Shown piece by piece: positions 24,852 through 33,973 of a DNA stretch of 64,000 nucleotides. The position numbers and the translations under genes were made by a program. Within the stretch, counting starts at the first letter, position 1. Each line of letters starts with the position of its first letter. The DNA comes from Microbacterium sp. EST19A. GTDB lineage: Bacteria > Actinomycetota > Actinomycetes > Actinomycetales > Microbacteriaceae. The notes beneath the pieces were generated by a model. It was given only the letters and a program-made list of their open reading frames with translations. It was not told the DNA's origin and made no database searches. The stretch is from contig NZ_JAHXYZ010000001.1 of the NCBI RefSeq assembly GCF_019969685.1, positions 682,001 through 746,000 of the forward strand, in the 5' to 3' direction.

Positions 24852-26345
24852 CTAGGAAGCGCGTCCGAGAGTCTCCCGATACTCGCGCCACGCCTCGCCC
24901 AGCCGGCGGATGCCCTCGGTGAGCACGTCATCCGGGGCCGTGAACGGGATGCGGATGTGGTCGTCGGCTGAGACGGATGCCGCGAACGCAGCGCTGCCCG
25001 CGATCGAGACGCCGTGCATGGCGGCGGTCCGCGCCAGCGCGTCCGCTGACCCGGCGGGCAGGGCGACCCAGAGGGACAGACCTCCTCGCGGAGGATCGAC
25101 CTCCCAGTCCGGCAGATGCTCGGCCATGAGAACCTGCAGAAGCCGGAGGCGCTCCTGGTGGATGCGGCTGTTCTCGCGCCGCAGCTCCTCGGCATGCACG
25201 ATGAGGTCGAGCGCGATCAGCTGCCCCGGCACGCTCGTCGACTGGTCGGCCAGCTGCCGCGCGCCACGGAGGCGTCGCACCAGCACGGGGTCGGCGCGCA
25301 GCCACCCGATCCGCAGCCCCGCCCATGCCCACTTCGACACGGACTCGACGACGATGATCGGGGCGTCGGGTCGCTCGGCCGCGAGCGTGGGCGGCACGAC
25401 GCCGTCGAAGGAGATGCCGGAGACGACGCGGTCTTCGATCATCGGCACCCCGTACAGAGCGGCGAGCTCTGCGACGCGGTGACGGGCGGCGGCGGGCAGG
25501 CGCGTGCCCGTCGGGTTCTGGTGATGGGGGTTGAGAGCGACGAGCGCGGGTCGCAGCCGCGCGAGCGCCTGTTCGAGCGCATCGACGTCCAGTCCATCCG
25601 GGCCCATCGGGATGCCGTGCACGATCCCGCCACGCAGACCGACGGTGTCGGTGACGCCGGGCCAGGTGATCTCCTCGGCCAGCACCACATCACCGGGGCC
25701 GACCAGCGCGTTCACGACGAGACTGATCGCCTGCTGCGCGCCGTGCGTGACGAGGATCTGCTCGGGCGTGGTCGGCGTGCCCTCCGCCCGGTACATGTCC
25801 GCGATCAGCTCACGCAGCACCGGGAGGCCGGCAGGATCGGTTTCCGGCAGCAGTGCGAGGTCGAGCCGCGGCTGGTGGTCGCGGATGAGCCGCACCGCGA
25901 GATCGGGGATCTGCGGCACGGTGCGCAGCAGATCGATCGCGTTGGGCAGTGCCGAGAACAGCGCCTCACCCCGGCCCGGCCGCTGCATGGGGGTGACGGA
26001 TGCCGCGGCGCCGGCGATACGCGTCCCGCTCCCCTGCCGTCGCTCGACGAGTCCGCTGTCGGCGAGGTCGGCGTAGGCGGCGACGACGGTGCCCCGAGAG
26101 ACGGATCCGGCTGCCGCGAGCGCCCGCTCGGGGGGAAGGCGGTCGCCCGGTCGCAGTTCCCCGGTCGCGACGAGCGCCTCGATCCCGCGGGCGAGACGGC
26201 GCGCCAGCGTGCCGTCGCCGTGGGTCCAGCGTCCGAGCCGGGCGGCGAGGGCATCCGACGACACATCGCCGGAGTGGACCAATGTCGGTGAGGTGACCGA
26301 TCTCTGGTCCAGTGGCCCGCTATTGGCCCTGTTCATCGTCCCCAT
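24852..26345 (-). CDS. MocR-family regulator (GntR domain fused to aminotransferase-like domain)
   Basis: A 497-residue fusion. Residues about 40-115 are a GntR winged helix (TGELRPGDRLPPERALAAAGSVSRGTVVAAYADLADSGLVERRQGSGTRI), followed by a linker and a fold-type I aminotransferase-like domain with NPHHQNPTGTRL and the PLP lysine in VESVSKWAWAGLRIGW. By family it is a PLP-dependent transcription factor. Two ATGs (26345 and 26336) are possible. Four copies of TGGACCA(A/T)T-like sequence around its start are candidate binding sites, as MocR proteins bind repeated half-sites. Target genes are not evident; the divergent small gene is one candidate. Confidence 0.88.
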   Translation of the reverse strand: MGTMNRANSGPLDQRSVTSPTLVHSGDVSSDALAARLGRWTHGDGTLARRLARGIEALVATGELRPGDRLPPERALAAAGSVSRGTVVAAYADLADSGLVERRQGSGTRIAGAAASVTPMQRPGRGEALFSALPNAIDLLRTVPQIPDLAVRLIRDHQPRLDLALLPETDPAGLPVLRELIADMYRAEGTPTTPEQILVTHGAQQAISLVVNALVGPGDVVLAEEITWPGVTDTVGLRGGIVHGIPMGPDGLDVDALEQALARLRPALVALNPHHQNPTGTRLPAAARHRVAELAALYGVPMIEDRVVSGISFDGVVPPTLAAERPDAPIIVVESVSKWAWAGLRIGWLRADPVLVRRLRGARQLADQSTSVPGQLIALDLIVHAEELRRENSRIHQERLRLLQVLMAEHLPDWEVDPPRGGLSLWVALPAGSADALARTAAMHGVSIAGSAAFAASVSADDHIRIPFTAPDDVLTEGIRRLGEAWREYRETLGRAS

Positions 26346-26369
26346 AGCATCCGATTCTGGACCAATGAC
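26275..26369. promoter_or_regulatory. Cluster of TGGACCAAT repeats, candidate MocR binding region
   Basis: TGGACCAAT occurs at 26275-26283, its inverse CTGGTCCA at 26304-26311, and CTGGACCAATG again at 26358-26368; a fourth, TGGACCATT, lies inside the divergent gene at 26419-26427. The spacing around the MocR start suggests autoregulation and control of the divergent gene. Confidence 0.5.
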
Positions 26370-26715
26370 TCAGCCATTCACCACCCTCGATGATGTTCTT
26401 GCGCCAATCCTCCCTGATTGGACCATTCGTGACCTCCTCGAATGGCTCAGTGACGACACTCGCCTGACTGACGAGGCACTGCGCGATCCGCTGATGATCA
26501 TCGACGCGGCGCTGACGAGGTCGCGCTGGACGCACGAGCCGTCGTCGGTCGCTCTGACCCGCTCGATCGCGTCGACGGTTCAGGCGTCTCCCCGGCTGAG
26601 GAACATGCGGCTCGACGATCTGCTCGATGTTCGAATCACGCAAATGGTCGCTGAACCGGTGGCTGAGCGACCAGTTGCGCGATTCGAAGGGAGGCCGCAG
26701 CCTCAGGTCGCCTGA
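26365..26715 (+). CDS. Small hypothetical protein (possible gene)
   Basis: A 116-residue frame starting MTQPFTTLDDVLAPILPDW and ending 13 bases inside the 3' end of the convergent DUF4407 gene. It has plausible codon bias and an acidic helical composition (IRDLLEWLSDDTRLTDEALRDPLMIIDAALT), but no recognised family. The start codon overlaps a TGGACCAAT repeat, implying control by the divergent MocR protein. Weaker ribosome site and low overall bias leave doubt; it could be a remnant. Confidence 0.45.
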   Translation: MTQPFTTLDDVLAPILPDWTIRDLLEWLSDDTRLTDEALRDPLMIIDAALTRSRWTHEPSSVALTRSIASTVQASPRLRNMRLDDLLDVRITQMVAEPVAERPVARFEGRPQPQVA

Positions 26716-28241
26716 ACCGGTGCCGGCGCGGCCGCTGCCGGAGCGGCCGGTGGGGTGGGCTGCGCCGCGGCCGGCACGGGCGTCGTCACGATCTCTGCCC
26801 TGTCGCGGAAGCCCTCCGCCGTGACCCGGTCGAGAGCGACCTGCTTGCGGATCGCCGCGGCCTTCTCATAGAGGTTCGGGTCGCCGTAGCTCGTGAGCAC
26901 CTTCACCAGCACCGGCAGCAGCTCGATCATGAAGAACAGCGCCGCGATGAGGATGTGCGCCCACAGGATCGTCGGCTCCTTCTCGCTGAGCCGGTTGAGT
27001 CCGCTGATCTGGCTGAGCAGCCCGACGGCTCCCGCGTTGCCCTGCGCCACGGCATCCGCCCGCGCGTTGTAGGCGGCGAGTGCCTGGTCGTAGGTGTCAC
27101 GTGCACCGGGCAGCTGCGACTGCGCCTGCTCGCGGTTCTGCGACTCCGACGTCGAGGTGTTCTCCTTCGCGGCCGTGCCTGCGGCGGCGAGCTCCTCGTT
27201 CGCAGTGCGCAGCTGGGCGGCCAGGGCGTCGTACGTCTGCTGCGCCTCGGCGAGCTGGGCCTCGGCGGCATCCGAACTCGCGCCCTCGCCGTTCACACCC
27301 GTACAGCCGGGAACCGTGCCGGCACCCTCACCGGTCAGCTCGCACTGGTAGAGCGTGCGCGCCTGGTCGATGACCGCCTGCTGCGCGGTCATCTTGGCGG
27401 TGAGGTCGTCGACCGTCGCCTGGGCGGCGGACTCGGTCGCAGACGACGAGTCCGTTCCCGCCACGATGCCGGTCGCGGCCTGGTTCTCGAGCTCGGCGAC
27501 CCGAGCGGATGCCGCATCGAGGGCGATCTTCTCGGGACCGGTCTCGAGCGCCTCCTGATCGGACTGCGACTGCGTGATGTTGGTCGAGGCGACCTCGCGG
27601 GCGATGTCGTTGTGGAAGATCTGCAGCACCAGCGGCTCGGCGACGACGAATCCGATGATCGCGGCCATGATCACTCGCGGGATCGCGAGGCCGATGAGCT
27701 TCCAGACGTTCCGGGTCGACGTCATGGTCGACGTGAGAAACCGGTCGAGGTTGAAGATGATGAGCGCCCACACCAGAGCGAGCGGTACGGCCAGCCAGAT
27801 CGCGGCCTGCACACCGGTGGTCAGCGCGAACAGCATCGAGATCGCCGAGACCAGCGCGGTGCCGGCGAGCACGAAGAACATCTGCACGAAGCGGGGGGTC
27901 TCACCGGGTACGCGGTCGAGGATCTCGCCTTCCGCGCCCCCGAGGATCGCGAGGGCCCTGGCGCGCGATCCGGGAGTCCGCGGGCGACGGGGCTTGCGCA
28001 CGCGCGGCTGCCGCGGCGTCTTCGGCTCGCGCGGCTCCGTGGGCCGCTGCTCGTCTCGAGGGCTCGGTTCCGACGGCTCTGCGGGCGCGGTCACGGGCAC
28101 GTCGCGCGTCGCGTCGTCGACGCCGGTGGGCTCGAACTCGCGCAGGAAGTCGAGGTCATCCGTGTCGGCGTTCGGGTCGCCGTCGAGGATGATCCGACCC
28201 TGCGAGTCGAAGCGACCCGGTCGGTGGGCGGAATAGGGCAT
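26703..28241 (-). CDS. DUF4407-domain membrane protein
   Basis: A 512-residue protein. The first ~110 residues are hydrophilic and basic (PRQPRVRKPRRPRTPG). Then come paired helices (FVLAGTALVSAISMLFAL; IWLAVPLALVWALIIFNLDRFL; VIMAAIIGFVVAEPLVLQIF), matching DUF4407. A ~200-residue extracytoplasmic coiled-coil follows, rich in Ala/Glu/Gln with two cysteines (TLYQCELTGEGAGTVPGC), and a last helix (WAHILIAALFFMIELLPVLVKVL) before a cytoplasmic tail ending in a Pro/Ala-rich stretch. DUF4407 proteins have no settled function. It appears monocistronic. Confidence 0.85.
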   Translation of the reverse strand: MPYSAHRPGRFDSQGRIILDGDPNADTDDLDFLREFEPTGVDDATRDVPVTAPAEPSEPSPRDEQRPTEPREPKTPRQPRVRKPRRPRTPGSRARALAILGGAEGEILDRVPGETPRFVQMFFVLAGTALVSAISMLFALTTGVQAAIWLAVPLALVWALIIFNLDRFLTSTMTSTRNVWKLIGLAIPRVIMAAIIGFVVAEPLVLQIFHNDIAREVASTNITQSQSDQEALETGPEKIALDAASARVAELENQAATGIVAGTDSSSATESAAQATVDDLTAKMTAQQAVIDQARTLYQCELTGEGAGTVPGCTGVNGEGASSDAAEAQLAEAQQTYDALAAQLRTANEELAAAGTAAKENTSTSESQNREQAQSQLPGARDTYDQALAAYNARADAVAQGNAGAVGLLSQISGLNRLSEKEPTILWAHILIAALFFMIELLPVLVKVLTSYGDPNLYEKAAAIRKQVALDRVTAEGFRDRAEIVTTPVPAAAQPTPPAAPAAAAPAPVQAT

Positions 28242-28314
28242 TCCGACAATCTACGAAAGGTCGCCTGTGCATCGGTTGGAAGAGTGCTTTGAACCGCTCT
28301 CAGGTTCGCCTCGG

Positions 28315-29379
28315 TCAGCCGATGTGCGCGGCCAGCTCGGCGTCGAAGGTCTCGGCCTCGTCGAGGTGCGGCGCGTGACCGGCGTCCGGCAGCGTGACCT
28401 CGCGGTACGTGCCGCCGTTCGCCGCATAGCGCTCGAGAACGGCACGCGTCTGCGCGATCATCGGCTGCGGCGGCGCGACATCCGCTCCGGGCCATCCGGG
28501 GATGACGCCGAGCAGTCCCAGCTGGTTCAGGTCGAAGAACGAGCCGTCCGAGACGATCGCGTCCTTCTCGCCGCGGATCCAGAGGATCGGCGGCTTCACG
28601 GCGAGATCGACGATGCCGGAGAGGTCGAGGTGCTGCGGCGCCATCGTGTTCAGCACGCCGCGGGTGCCGGCGGCGAAGCCGGGCCAGTTCTCGGAGGCCA
28701 CCCCGTCGCCCGGGTAGTTGTCGACACCCGTGCGGGTCGTGAGCATCGAGGCGACCCAGGCGTCTTCGTGCGCGGTCTGCAGCTCGGGCTTCGCGACGTA
28801 GGCGGTGCGGTAGACGGTGCGCGGCGAGGTCTGCGACTCGTCCGTGGTGTCGCCGGCGTCGAGGCGCGCGACGAAGTCGGGGTTCGCTCCGCCACCGCCG
28901 GTGCCCGCGCCGTCGGCGTCGTTGCGCGCGCCGTCCGGACCGTGGGTGCCGCCGAATCCGTAGGGCGAGACCGGCGACTCGAGGGTGAGCGAGAGCACGC
29001 GCTCGGGCGCATCGAGGGCGACCTGCAGCACGACGCCGCCGCCCATGCTCCATCCGACGAGATGCACGGCGTCGAGCTCGAGCGCATCGAGCACGGCGCG
29101 CACGTCGTCGGCGAAGTCGCTCAACCCGCGGGTGGCGTCGACGGGCTTGGTCTCGCTGTCGCCGAAGCCGCGCAGGTCGATCGCGAGCGCTCGGACTCCC
29201 GCAGGCAGGGCGAGCATGGTCGGCTGGTAGAAGTGCGACGACGAGACGTTGCCGTGCACGAGCACGACGGTGCTCGTCGGCGCCGTGGGATCTGCGGCGG
29301 GACGCTCCAGCACGTTGGCGACGTAGCGGGCGGTTTCCACGCGGTGCGCCTGGATGCCCTCGAACAGTTCAGCGGTCAT
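28315..29379 (-). CDS. Alpha/beta hydrolase
   Basis: A 354-residue alpha/beta-hydrolase. Oxyanion region VVLVHGNVSSSHFY, nucleophile elbow GWSMGGG (Ser), and a late DAGHAPHLDE with the catalytic His; an aspartate is available in RGEKDAIVSD. A glycine/aspartate-rich insert (GTHGPDGARNDADGAGTGGGG) occurs in the cap region. It is the last gene of a three-gene operon with 3-hydroxybutyrate dehydrogenase and another hydrolase (ATGA overlaps). Context suggests an ester of a hydroxy acid, possibly hydroxybutyrate oligomers, as substrate; this is inference. Confidence 0.85.
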   Translation of the reverse strand: MTAELFEGIQAHRVETARYVANVLERPAADPTAPTSTVVLVHGNVSSSHFYQPTMLALPAGVRALAIDLRGFGDSETKPVDATRGLSDFADDVRAVLDALELDAVHLVGWSMGGGVVLQVALDAPERVLSLTLESPVSPYGFGGTHGPDGARNDADGAGTGGGGANPDFVARLDAGDTTDESQTSPRTVYRTAYVAKPELQTAHEDAWVASMLTTRTGVDNYPGDGVASENWPGFAAGTRGVLNTMAPQHLDLSGIVDLAVKPPILWIRGEKDAIVSDGSFFDLNQLGLLGVIPGWPGADVAPPQPMIAQTRAVLERYAANGGTYREVTLPDAGHAPHLDEAETFDAELAAHIG

Positions 29380-30251
29380 GTCGACTCCTTCGTCGGATTC
29401 GTGGATGCGGATGCCGCCGCCGCGACGCGCGACGCGCCTCGATCGGCGAACAGGATCGTGTAGTGATTGACGTCGTCCACCTCGAGCACCTCGAGCTGAG
29501 GCACGAGCGCGCGGAAGCCTTCCAGTGCTCCCGGAGCATACAGCGGATCGGCGTCGACGAGCCCTCGCGGAGCGCGCAGCACGGTCACCGGCATCCGCAG
29601 CCCGCGCAGCGCCTCGACGTACCAAGTCGGGCCGTAGAGCTCTGCGCCGTCTTCGAGCATCGCGGCGGCGACGGCGGATGCACGCAGGTGCGGCGCCTCC
29701 CCGTCGAGGTCGTACCGTGCATACGCCTCCACCGCGGGCGACCAGTCCCGCGCGAAGGACGGGTGCGCGCGCCAGAAGTCGAGGTAGGCGTCGGCGTCCG
29801 CGAACTCCATCGCCAGTCTCTGTGCGGCCGGGCCCAGGAGCACCCCGAGATCGACATCCTCGGCGCTCGCGGCATCCGCCGGCAGCGCGAGCGGGAATCC
29901 GCCGTCGACGAGCACGAGTCGCTCGACGAGGTCGGGGCGGGCGCCGGCGAGAGCGACCGCGGCGAAGGCGCCCATCGAATGTCCGAGCACGGTGCGCGGC
30001 CCGCCGCCGTCGGCGTCCACCACGGCGGCGAGGTCGACGGCATGCGTACGGAGTCCGTACGGCCCGGGAAGCCGATTGCTGCGGCCGCGGCCACGCTGGT
30101 CCGGCGCGATGATGCGGTGCTCGGGCAGGTGCGCGGCAACCGTGTCCCACGAGCGGCCGTTCGCCGTGATGCCGTGGATGGCGAGGAGTGCGCGCTCGTC
30201 GGAGACCGGCCCGAAGACCGTCGTCGCGAGCACGTCGTCGGCCGTGCTCAT
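29376..30251 (-). CDS. Alpha/beta hydrolase
   Basis: A 291-residue alpha/beta-hydrolase: oxyanion LLAIHGITANGRSWD, nucleophile elbow GHSMGAF, and a C-terminal VNHYTILF providing the histidine. The shape is that of small esterases/lactonases. Its start overlaps the stop of the dehydrogenase gene and its stop overlaps the start of the next hydrolase (ATGA both times), so the three are tightly coupled. The two hydrolases are not close copies of each other. Substrate unknown. Confidence 0.85.
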   Translation of the reverse strand: MSTADDVLATTVFGPVSDERALLAIHGITANGRSWDTVAAHLPEHRIIAPDQRGRGRSNRLPGPYGLRTHAVDLAAVVDADGGGPRTVLGHSMGAFAAVALAGARPDLVERLVLVDGGFPLALPADAASAEDVDLGVLLGPAAQRLAMEFADADAYLDFWRAHPSFARDWSPAVEAYARYDLDGEAPHLRASAVAAAMLEDGAELYGPTWYVEALRGLRMPVTVLRAPRGLVDADPLYAPGALEGFRALVPQLEVLEVDDVNHYTILFADRGASRVAAAASASTNPTKEST

Positions 30252-31021
30252 CGTGCGCTCCAGCCGCCGTCCATCGCGTACGACGACCCGGTGACCGACG
30301 CGGCCGTGTCGCCGCAGAGCCAGAGAGCGAGATCGGCGACCTCGCTCGGTTCGAGCAGCCGCTTGATCGCGGACTCGACGAGCATGACCTTCTCGATGAC
30401 CTCGGACTCCGGGATGCCGTGCACCCTCGCCTGGTCGGCGATCTGCTTCTCGACGAGCGGAGTGCGCACGTAGGCGGGGTTGAGGCAGTTGCTCGTCACG
30501 CCGCGAGTCGCCCCCTCGAGCGCCGTGACCTTCGAGAGCCCCTCGAGGGCGTGCTTCGCCGTCACATAGGCCGACTTGTAGGGGCTGGCCCGGATGCCGT
30601 GCACCGAGCTGATGTTGATGACCCGGCCCCAGCCGCGCTCGTACATCCCCGGCAGAACGGCCTTCGTGAGGAGGAACGGAGCGGTGACCATGATGTCGAG
30701 CATCCGTCGGAAGTCCGTCGGATCGAAGTCGACGATCGGCGCGACGGTCTGGATGCCGGCGTTGTTGACCAGGATGTCGGCGTCGAACGCCTGATCGGCG
30801 AGCGCGTCGAGGTCGGCGAGATCGATGATGAGCGGGTCGCCGCCCACCTCTGCGGCGACCCGTTCAGCACCGTCGGCGTCGCGGTCAGCCACCAGCACAC
30901 GCGCCCCCGCGCTCGCCAATGCCTCTGCGCACGCCGCACCGATCCCACTCGCCGCGCCGGTCACGAGCGCGGTTCGGCCCTTCAGATCGGCGCCGCGTGC
31001 CGTCCCCAGCTGCGTCACCAT
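30248..31021 (-). CDS. 3-hydroxybutyrate dehydrogenase (SDR)
   Basis: A 257-residue SDR: TGAASGIG cofactor turn, NNAGIQ, serine in ISSVHGIRASPYKSAYVTAKHALEGL with Tyr and Lys, and C-terminal VTGSSYAMDGGWSAR. The SSVHG..ASP.KSAYV.AKH arrangement and the NPAYVRTPLVEKQI segment are typical of D-3-hydroxybutyrate dehydrogenase, which oxidises 3-hydroxybutyrate to acetoacetate with NAD+. I chose the ATG at 31021; a GTG one codon later is equally possible and the longer frame crosses the LysR site. First gene of the operon, divergent from a LysR regulator. Confidence 0.85.
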   Translation of the reverse strand: MVTQLGTARGADLKGRTALVTGAASGIGAACAEALASAGARVLVADRDADGAERVAAEVGGDPLIIDLADLDALADQAFDADILVNNAGIQTVAPIVDFDPTDFRRMLDIMVTAPFLLTKAVLPGMYERGWGRVINISSVHGIRASPYKSAYVTAKHALEGLSKVTALEGATRGVTSNCLNPAYVRTPLVEKQIADQARVHGIPESEVIEKVMLVESAIKRLLEPSEVADLALWLCGDTAASVTGSSYAMDGGWSAR

Positions 31022-31066
31022 CCCTGCAGAGTAGTTCAGCAGAGGGCACAGACATAGCGCTTCCGA

Positions 31067-31082
31067 TGTGCAAAACTGCACA
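31067..31082. promoter_or_regulatory. LysR-type operator
   Basis: TGTGCAAAACTGCACA: perfect 6-base arms with a 4-base spacer, between the divergent dehydrogenase operon and the lysR gene and directly before the latter's start. An in-frame ATG at 31066 lies within it, which is one reason to prefer the ATG at 31087. Confidence 0.6.
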
Positions 31083-31086
31083 CGTG

Positions 31087-32004
31087 ATGGCGCATTTCCC
31101 CGCACCTCCGCTCAGCGCGGACGACCTGCTCGTGCTGCTCGCGGTGGCGCGCACCGGCCGTTACACGTCGGCGGGTCAGCAGCTCGGACTGAACCACACG
31201 ACGATCGCTCGACGAATCTCGGCGCTCGAGGCTCAGCTGGGCGGCCGAGTCGTGTCGCGGGCCGATGGCGGATGGGAGCTCACGGCGCTCGGCGTCCGGG
31301 CGATCGCCGCGGCGGAAGAGGTCGAGCGCGCGTTGGGTGGCCTCGGCACCCGCGACGACGCCCGCATCGAAGGACTCATCCGCCTGTCGGCGACCGACGG
31401 CTTCAGCGGGTTCGTCGCGGCACCGGCGATGGCGGCGGTGCAGGAGCGGCATCCCGATGTGCGGCTCGAGATCGTCACCGGCACCCGGCAGGCGTCGCAG
31501 CAGCGTGCGGGGGCCGACCTCGAGGTGGTCGTCGGCCGCCCGCAGGTGCGCCGGGCCCGGGCGATCCACCTGGCCGACTACGCGCTCGGGCTCTATGCGA
31601 GCCGCGAATATCTGCGCCGGCATCCGTCGCCCACAGGTCCGGAGGACCTCGCAGGGAAGCCGCTCGTCTACTTCATCGAGTCGATGCTCCACGTCGATTC
31701 CCTCGACGACGCGCGCCGGGTGGTGCCGGGCATGACGGATGCCGTCGGCAGCACCAACGTATACGTGCACGTCGACGCGACCCGCGGCGGTGCCGGGTTC
31801 GGGCTGCTGCCCGCGTTCCTCGCCGACCAGCACGACGACCTGGTGCGGCTGCTTCCGGACTCTGTTGAGGCGCGGCTGCCGTACTGGCTGGTCGCACGCC
31901 CCGAGGCGCTGAATCAGCCCGCGGTCATGGTCTTCCTCGAGGCGCTCCAGGAGCGGCTCGAGGCAGTGCGCCCGCAGCTCCTCGGCGAGAAGCCGGGTCC
32001 CTGA
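31087..32004 (+). CDS. LysR-family transcriptional regulator
   Basis: A 305-residue regulator. The N-terminal helix-turn-helix is LysR type (LSADDLLVLLAVARTGRYTSAGQQLGLNHTTIARRISALEAQLG), followed by a substrate-binding domain starting LIRLSATDGFSGFVAAPAM. No ribosome site is visible before the ATG, so translation may be leaderless. It is divergent from the hydroxybutyrate dehydrogenase/hydrolase operon with an inverted repeat between, and is likely its activator or repressor. Confidence 0.88.
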   Translation: MAHFPAPPLSADDLLVLLAVARTGRYTSAGQQLGLNHTTIARRISALEAQLGGRVVSRADGGWELTALGVRAIAAAEEVERALGGLGTRDDARIEGLIRLSATDGFSGFVAAPAMAAVQERHPDVRLEIVTGTRQASQQRAGADLEVVVGRPQVRRARAIHLADYALGLYASREYLRRHPSPTGPEDLAGKPLVYFIESMLHVDSLDDARRVVPGMTDAVGSTNVYVHVDATRGGAGFGLLPAFLADQHDDLVRLLPDSVEARLPYWLVARPEALNQPAVMVFLEALQERLEAVRPQLLGEKPGP

Positions 32005-32036
32005 GCCTGTCGAAGGGCGCCGAGCTCGTCGACGCG

Positions 32037-33338
32037 TCAGGCCATCGCCGCGGAGGCGGCCTCGTCCTCGGTGGTCGCGACGAGCTGACCGCAGGCGCCG
32101 TCGATCTCCTTGCCGCGGGTGTCGCGGAGGGTCGTCGGGATGCCGGCGTCGTTCAGCCGTCGCACGAACTCGTTCGTGACGTCTCTCTCGGATGCGGTCC
32201 AGATCGAGCCGGGAGTCGGGTTCAGCGGGATCGGGTTCACGTGCACCCAGCCGCGCCCACGCTGGTTGAGCTTCTCCGCGAGGAGATCCGCACGCCACGC
32301 GTGATCGTTCATGTCCTTGATCAGCGCGTACTCGATCGAGACGCGGCGCCCGGTCTTCTCGTAGTACTCGTAGGCGGCATCGAGGGCCTCATCGACCTTC
32401 CACTTCGAGTTCACCGGGATGAGCTCGTCGCGCAGGTGGTCGTCGGGGGCGTGCAGCGAGAGGGCGAAGGTCACCGGGATGCCCTCATCGGAGAGCTTCT
32501 TGATCGCCGGGACGAGGCCGACCGTCGACACGGTGATGCCGCGCGCGCTCATGCCGAGACCGTCGGGCTGCGGGGCGACCATCGACCGCACGGCATCCAT
32601 GACGCGCTTGTAGTTGGCGAGCGGCTCGCCCATGCCCATGAAGACGATGTTCGAGACGCGCTCCATGCTGTGGTCGTCGGCCTTCTTGCCGCCGAGTCCG
32701 CCCTCGGCGATGAGGCGGTTCGCACGCACGATCTGCTCGATGATCTCGGCGGTCGACATGTTGCGGGTGAGACCCGCCTGTCCGGTCGCGCAGAACGGGC
32801 AGTTCATGCCGCAGCCGGCCTGGCTCGACACGCACAGCGTGATGCGGCCGGGGTAGCGCATGAGCACCGACTCGACGAGCGCACCGTCATGCAGACGCCA
32901 GAGGAACTTGATCGTGTCGCCGCGATCGGTCTCGAGCCGGCGCACCTCGGTGAGCAGCGGCGGCAGCATCCCGGCGACGAGCTGCTCCCGGGTGTCAGCC
33001 GGGAGGTCGGTCATCTGCTCGGGGTCCGACGTGTAGTGCCGGAAGTAGTGCGTCGACAGCTGCTTCGCGCGGAAGCCGGGGAGCCCGAGCTCCTTGACCT
33101 TCTCCATGCGCTCGGCCGGCGTGAGGTCGGCGAGGTGCACCGGCGGCTTGCCGCGCTTCGGGCTCGCGAACTGCAGCAGCGGACGCCCCTCGGCATCCTT
33201 CTGCTGGGTCCAGCCCTCGGTCGCCGGGCGCACCTGAGCGGGCTTCGTGGAGCGGACCTTGCCCTGAGCGGGTCGACCCTCCGGGGCGGACGCGGATGCT
33301 GCGGGGCGCGTCTCGCGCGTGCGGGGGTTCTCGGTCAT
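32037..33338 (-). CDS. rlmN: Dual-specificity 23S rRNA (A2503)/tRNA (A37) C2-methyltransferase
   Basis: A 433-residue radical-SAM methyltransferase. The [4Fe-4S] cysteines are C176, C180 and C183 (CGMNCPFC), preceded by the conserved C169 in TLCVSS; the methyl-carrying cysteine near the end is C416 (DGACGQL). It methylates A2503 of 23S rRNA and probably A37 of some tRNAs. A ~65-residue basic, alanine/proline-rich extension precedes the usual start of the fold. The ATG has no ribosome site but TACCCT lies seven bases upstream, so it is probably leaderless. Monocistronic. Confidence 0.95.
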   Translation of the reverse strand: MTENPRTRETRPAASASAPEGRPAQGKVRSTKPAQVRPATEGWTQQKDAEGRPLLQFASPKRGKPPVHLADLTPAERMEKVKELGLPGFRAKQLSTHYFRHYTSDPEQMTDLPADTREQLVAGMLPPLLTEVRRLETDRGDTIKFLWRLHDGALVESVLMRYPGRITLCVSSQAGCGMNCPFCATGQAGLTRNMSTAEIIEQIVRANRLIAEGGLGGKKADDHSMERVSNIVFMGMGEPLANYKRVMDAVRSMVAPQPDGLGMSARGITVSTVGLVPAIKKLSDEGIPVTFALSLHAPDDHLRDELIPVNSKWKVDEALDAAYEYYEKTGRRVSIEYALIKDMNDHAWRADLLAEKLNQRGRGWVHVNPIPLNPTPGSIWTASERDVTNEFVRRLNDAGIPTTLRDTRGKEIDGACGQLVATTEDEAASAAMA

Positions 33339-33410
33339 AGATACAAGGGTACGGGGTGGCGGGTGGGAAGGCCCTGGGGCGCCGGGTGCCGCCTGCCTAG
33401 ACTGAGCCCC

Positions 33411-33968
33411 ATGGACATCATCTGGATCATCGGCATCGTCATCGGTCTGGTGGTCGTCGTGGTGATCCTGTCGGCCGCACTGCGCAGCATGCGCCCGAAG
33501 CTCCCCGAGCCGCAGGTGTTCACGCCGTCGCCGACGACCGCGCGCTCACTGCCCGCGTCGTCCTCGGCCAGCACGGTCTCCGGCCTCACTCCGCAGGTGA
33601 TCGCCGAGATCGACCGGCTCATCGGGGCGGGGCAGAAGATCCATGCCATCAAGCTGTTCCGCGATGCCACCGGCGTCGGCCTGAAGGAGGCGAAGGACCG
33701 CGTGGAGCACTGGTCGATCAGCACGACCGCTCCGCACCGGGCCGCCCTGTCGAACGCGACGGCGGCGTACTCCTCGATCACGCCGACCGCGCACACGCCC
33801 TCGTCGGTGCGTGCGTCGCTGCCGGCATCCGTCGCGTCCGAGATCGACAGGCTCGTCGCGGGCGATCAGCGGATCGTCGCCATCAAGGTGCTGCGCGAGC
33901 ACACCGGCCTGGGCCTGAAGGACTCGAAAGAGTTGATCGACGCCTGGGGTCCTGGCCGCGCCCGCTGA
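33411..33968 (+). CDS. Membrane-anchored protein with two L7/L12 C-terminal-like modules
   Basis: A 185-residue protein. An N-terminal helix ([24 protein letters not shown]) anchors it, a serine/proline-rich linker follows, and two homologous modules occur at about residues 65-99 and 143-178. Each repeats EIDRL...G.QKI.AIK..R..TG.GLKEAK..V/I, which closely resembles the C-terminal domain of ribosomal protein L7/L12 (KIAVIKVVRE-TGLGLKEAKDLV). L7/L12 uses that surface to recruit translational GTPases. Here the role is unknown. It is divergent from rlmN and followed by the KDPG-aldolase operator. Confidence 0.8.
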   Translation: MDIIWIIGIVIGLVVVVVILSAALRSMRPKLPEPQVFTPSPTTARSLPASSSASTVSGLTPQVIAEIDRLIGAGQKIHAIKLFRDATGVGLKEAKDRVEHWSISTTAPHRAALSNATAAYSSITPTAHTPSSVRASLPASVASEIDRLVAGDQRIVAIKVLREHTGLGLKDSKELIDAWGPGRAR

Positions 33969-33973
33969 CTCAC

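Noticed and set aside
26320..26643. A 107-codon minus-strand frame opposite the small hypothetical gene
   Set aside because: Composition is Arg/Gln-rich and it would overlap the MocR promoter; the plus-strand frame has the better codon bias.
28315..30150. Possible 611-residue fusion containing the alpha/beta hydrolase
   Set aside because: The upstream extension is out of frame with the neighbouring hydrolase and Arg-rich; the ATGA overlap at 29376-29379 marks the true start.
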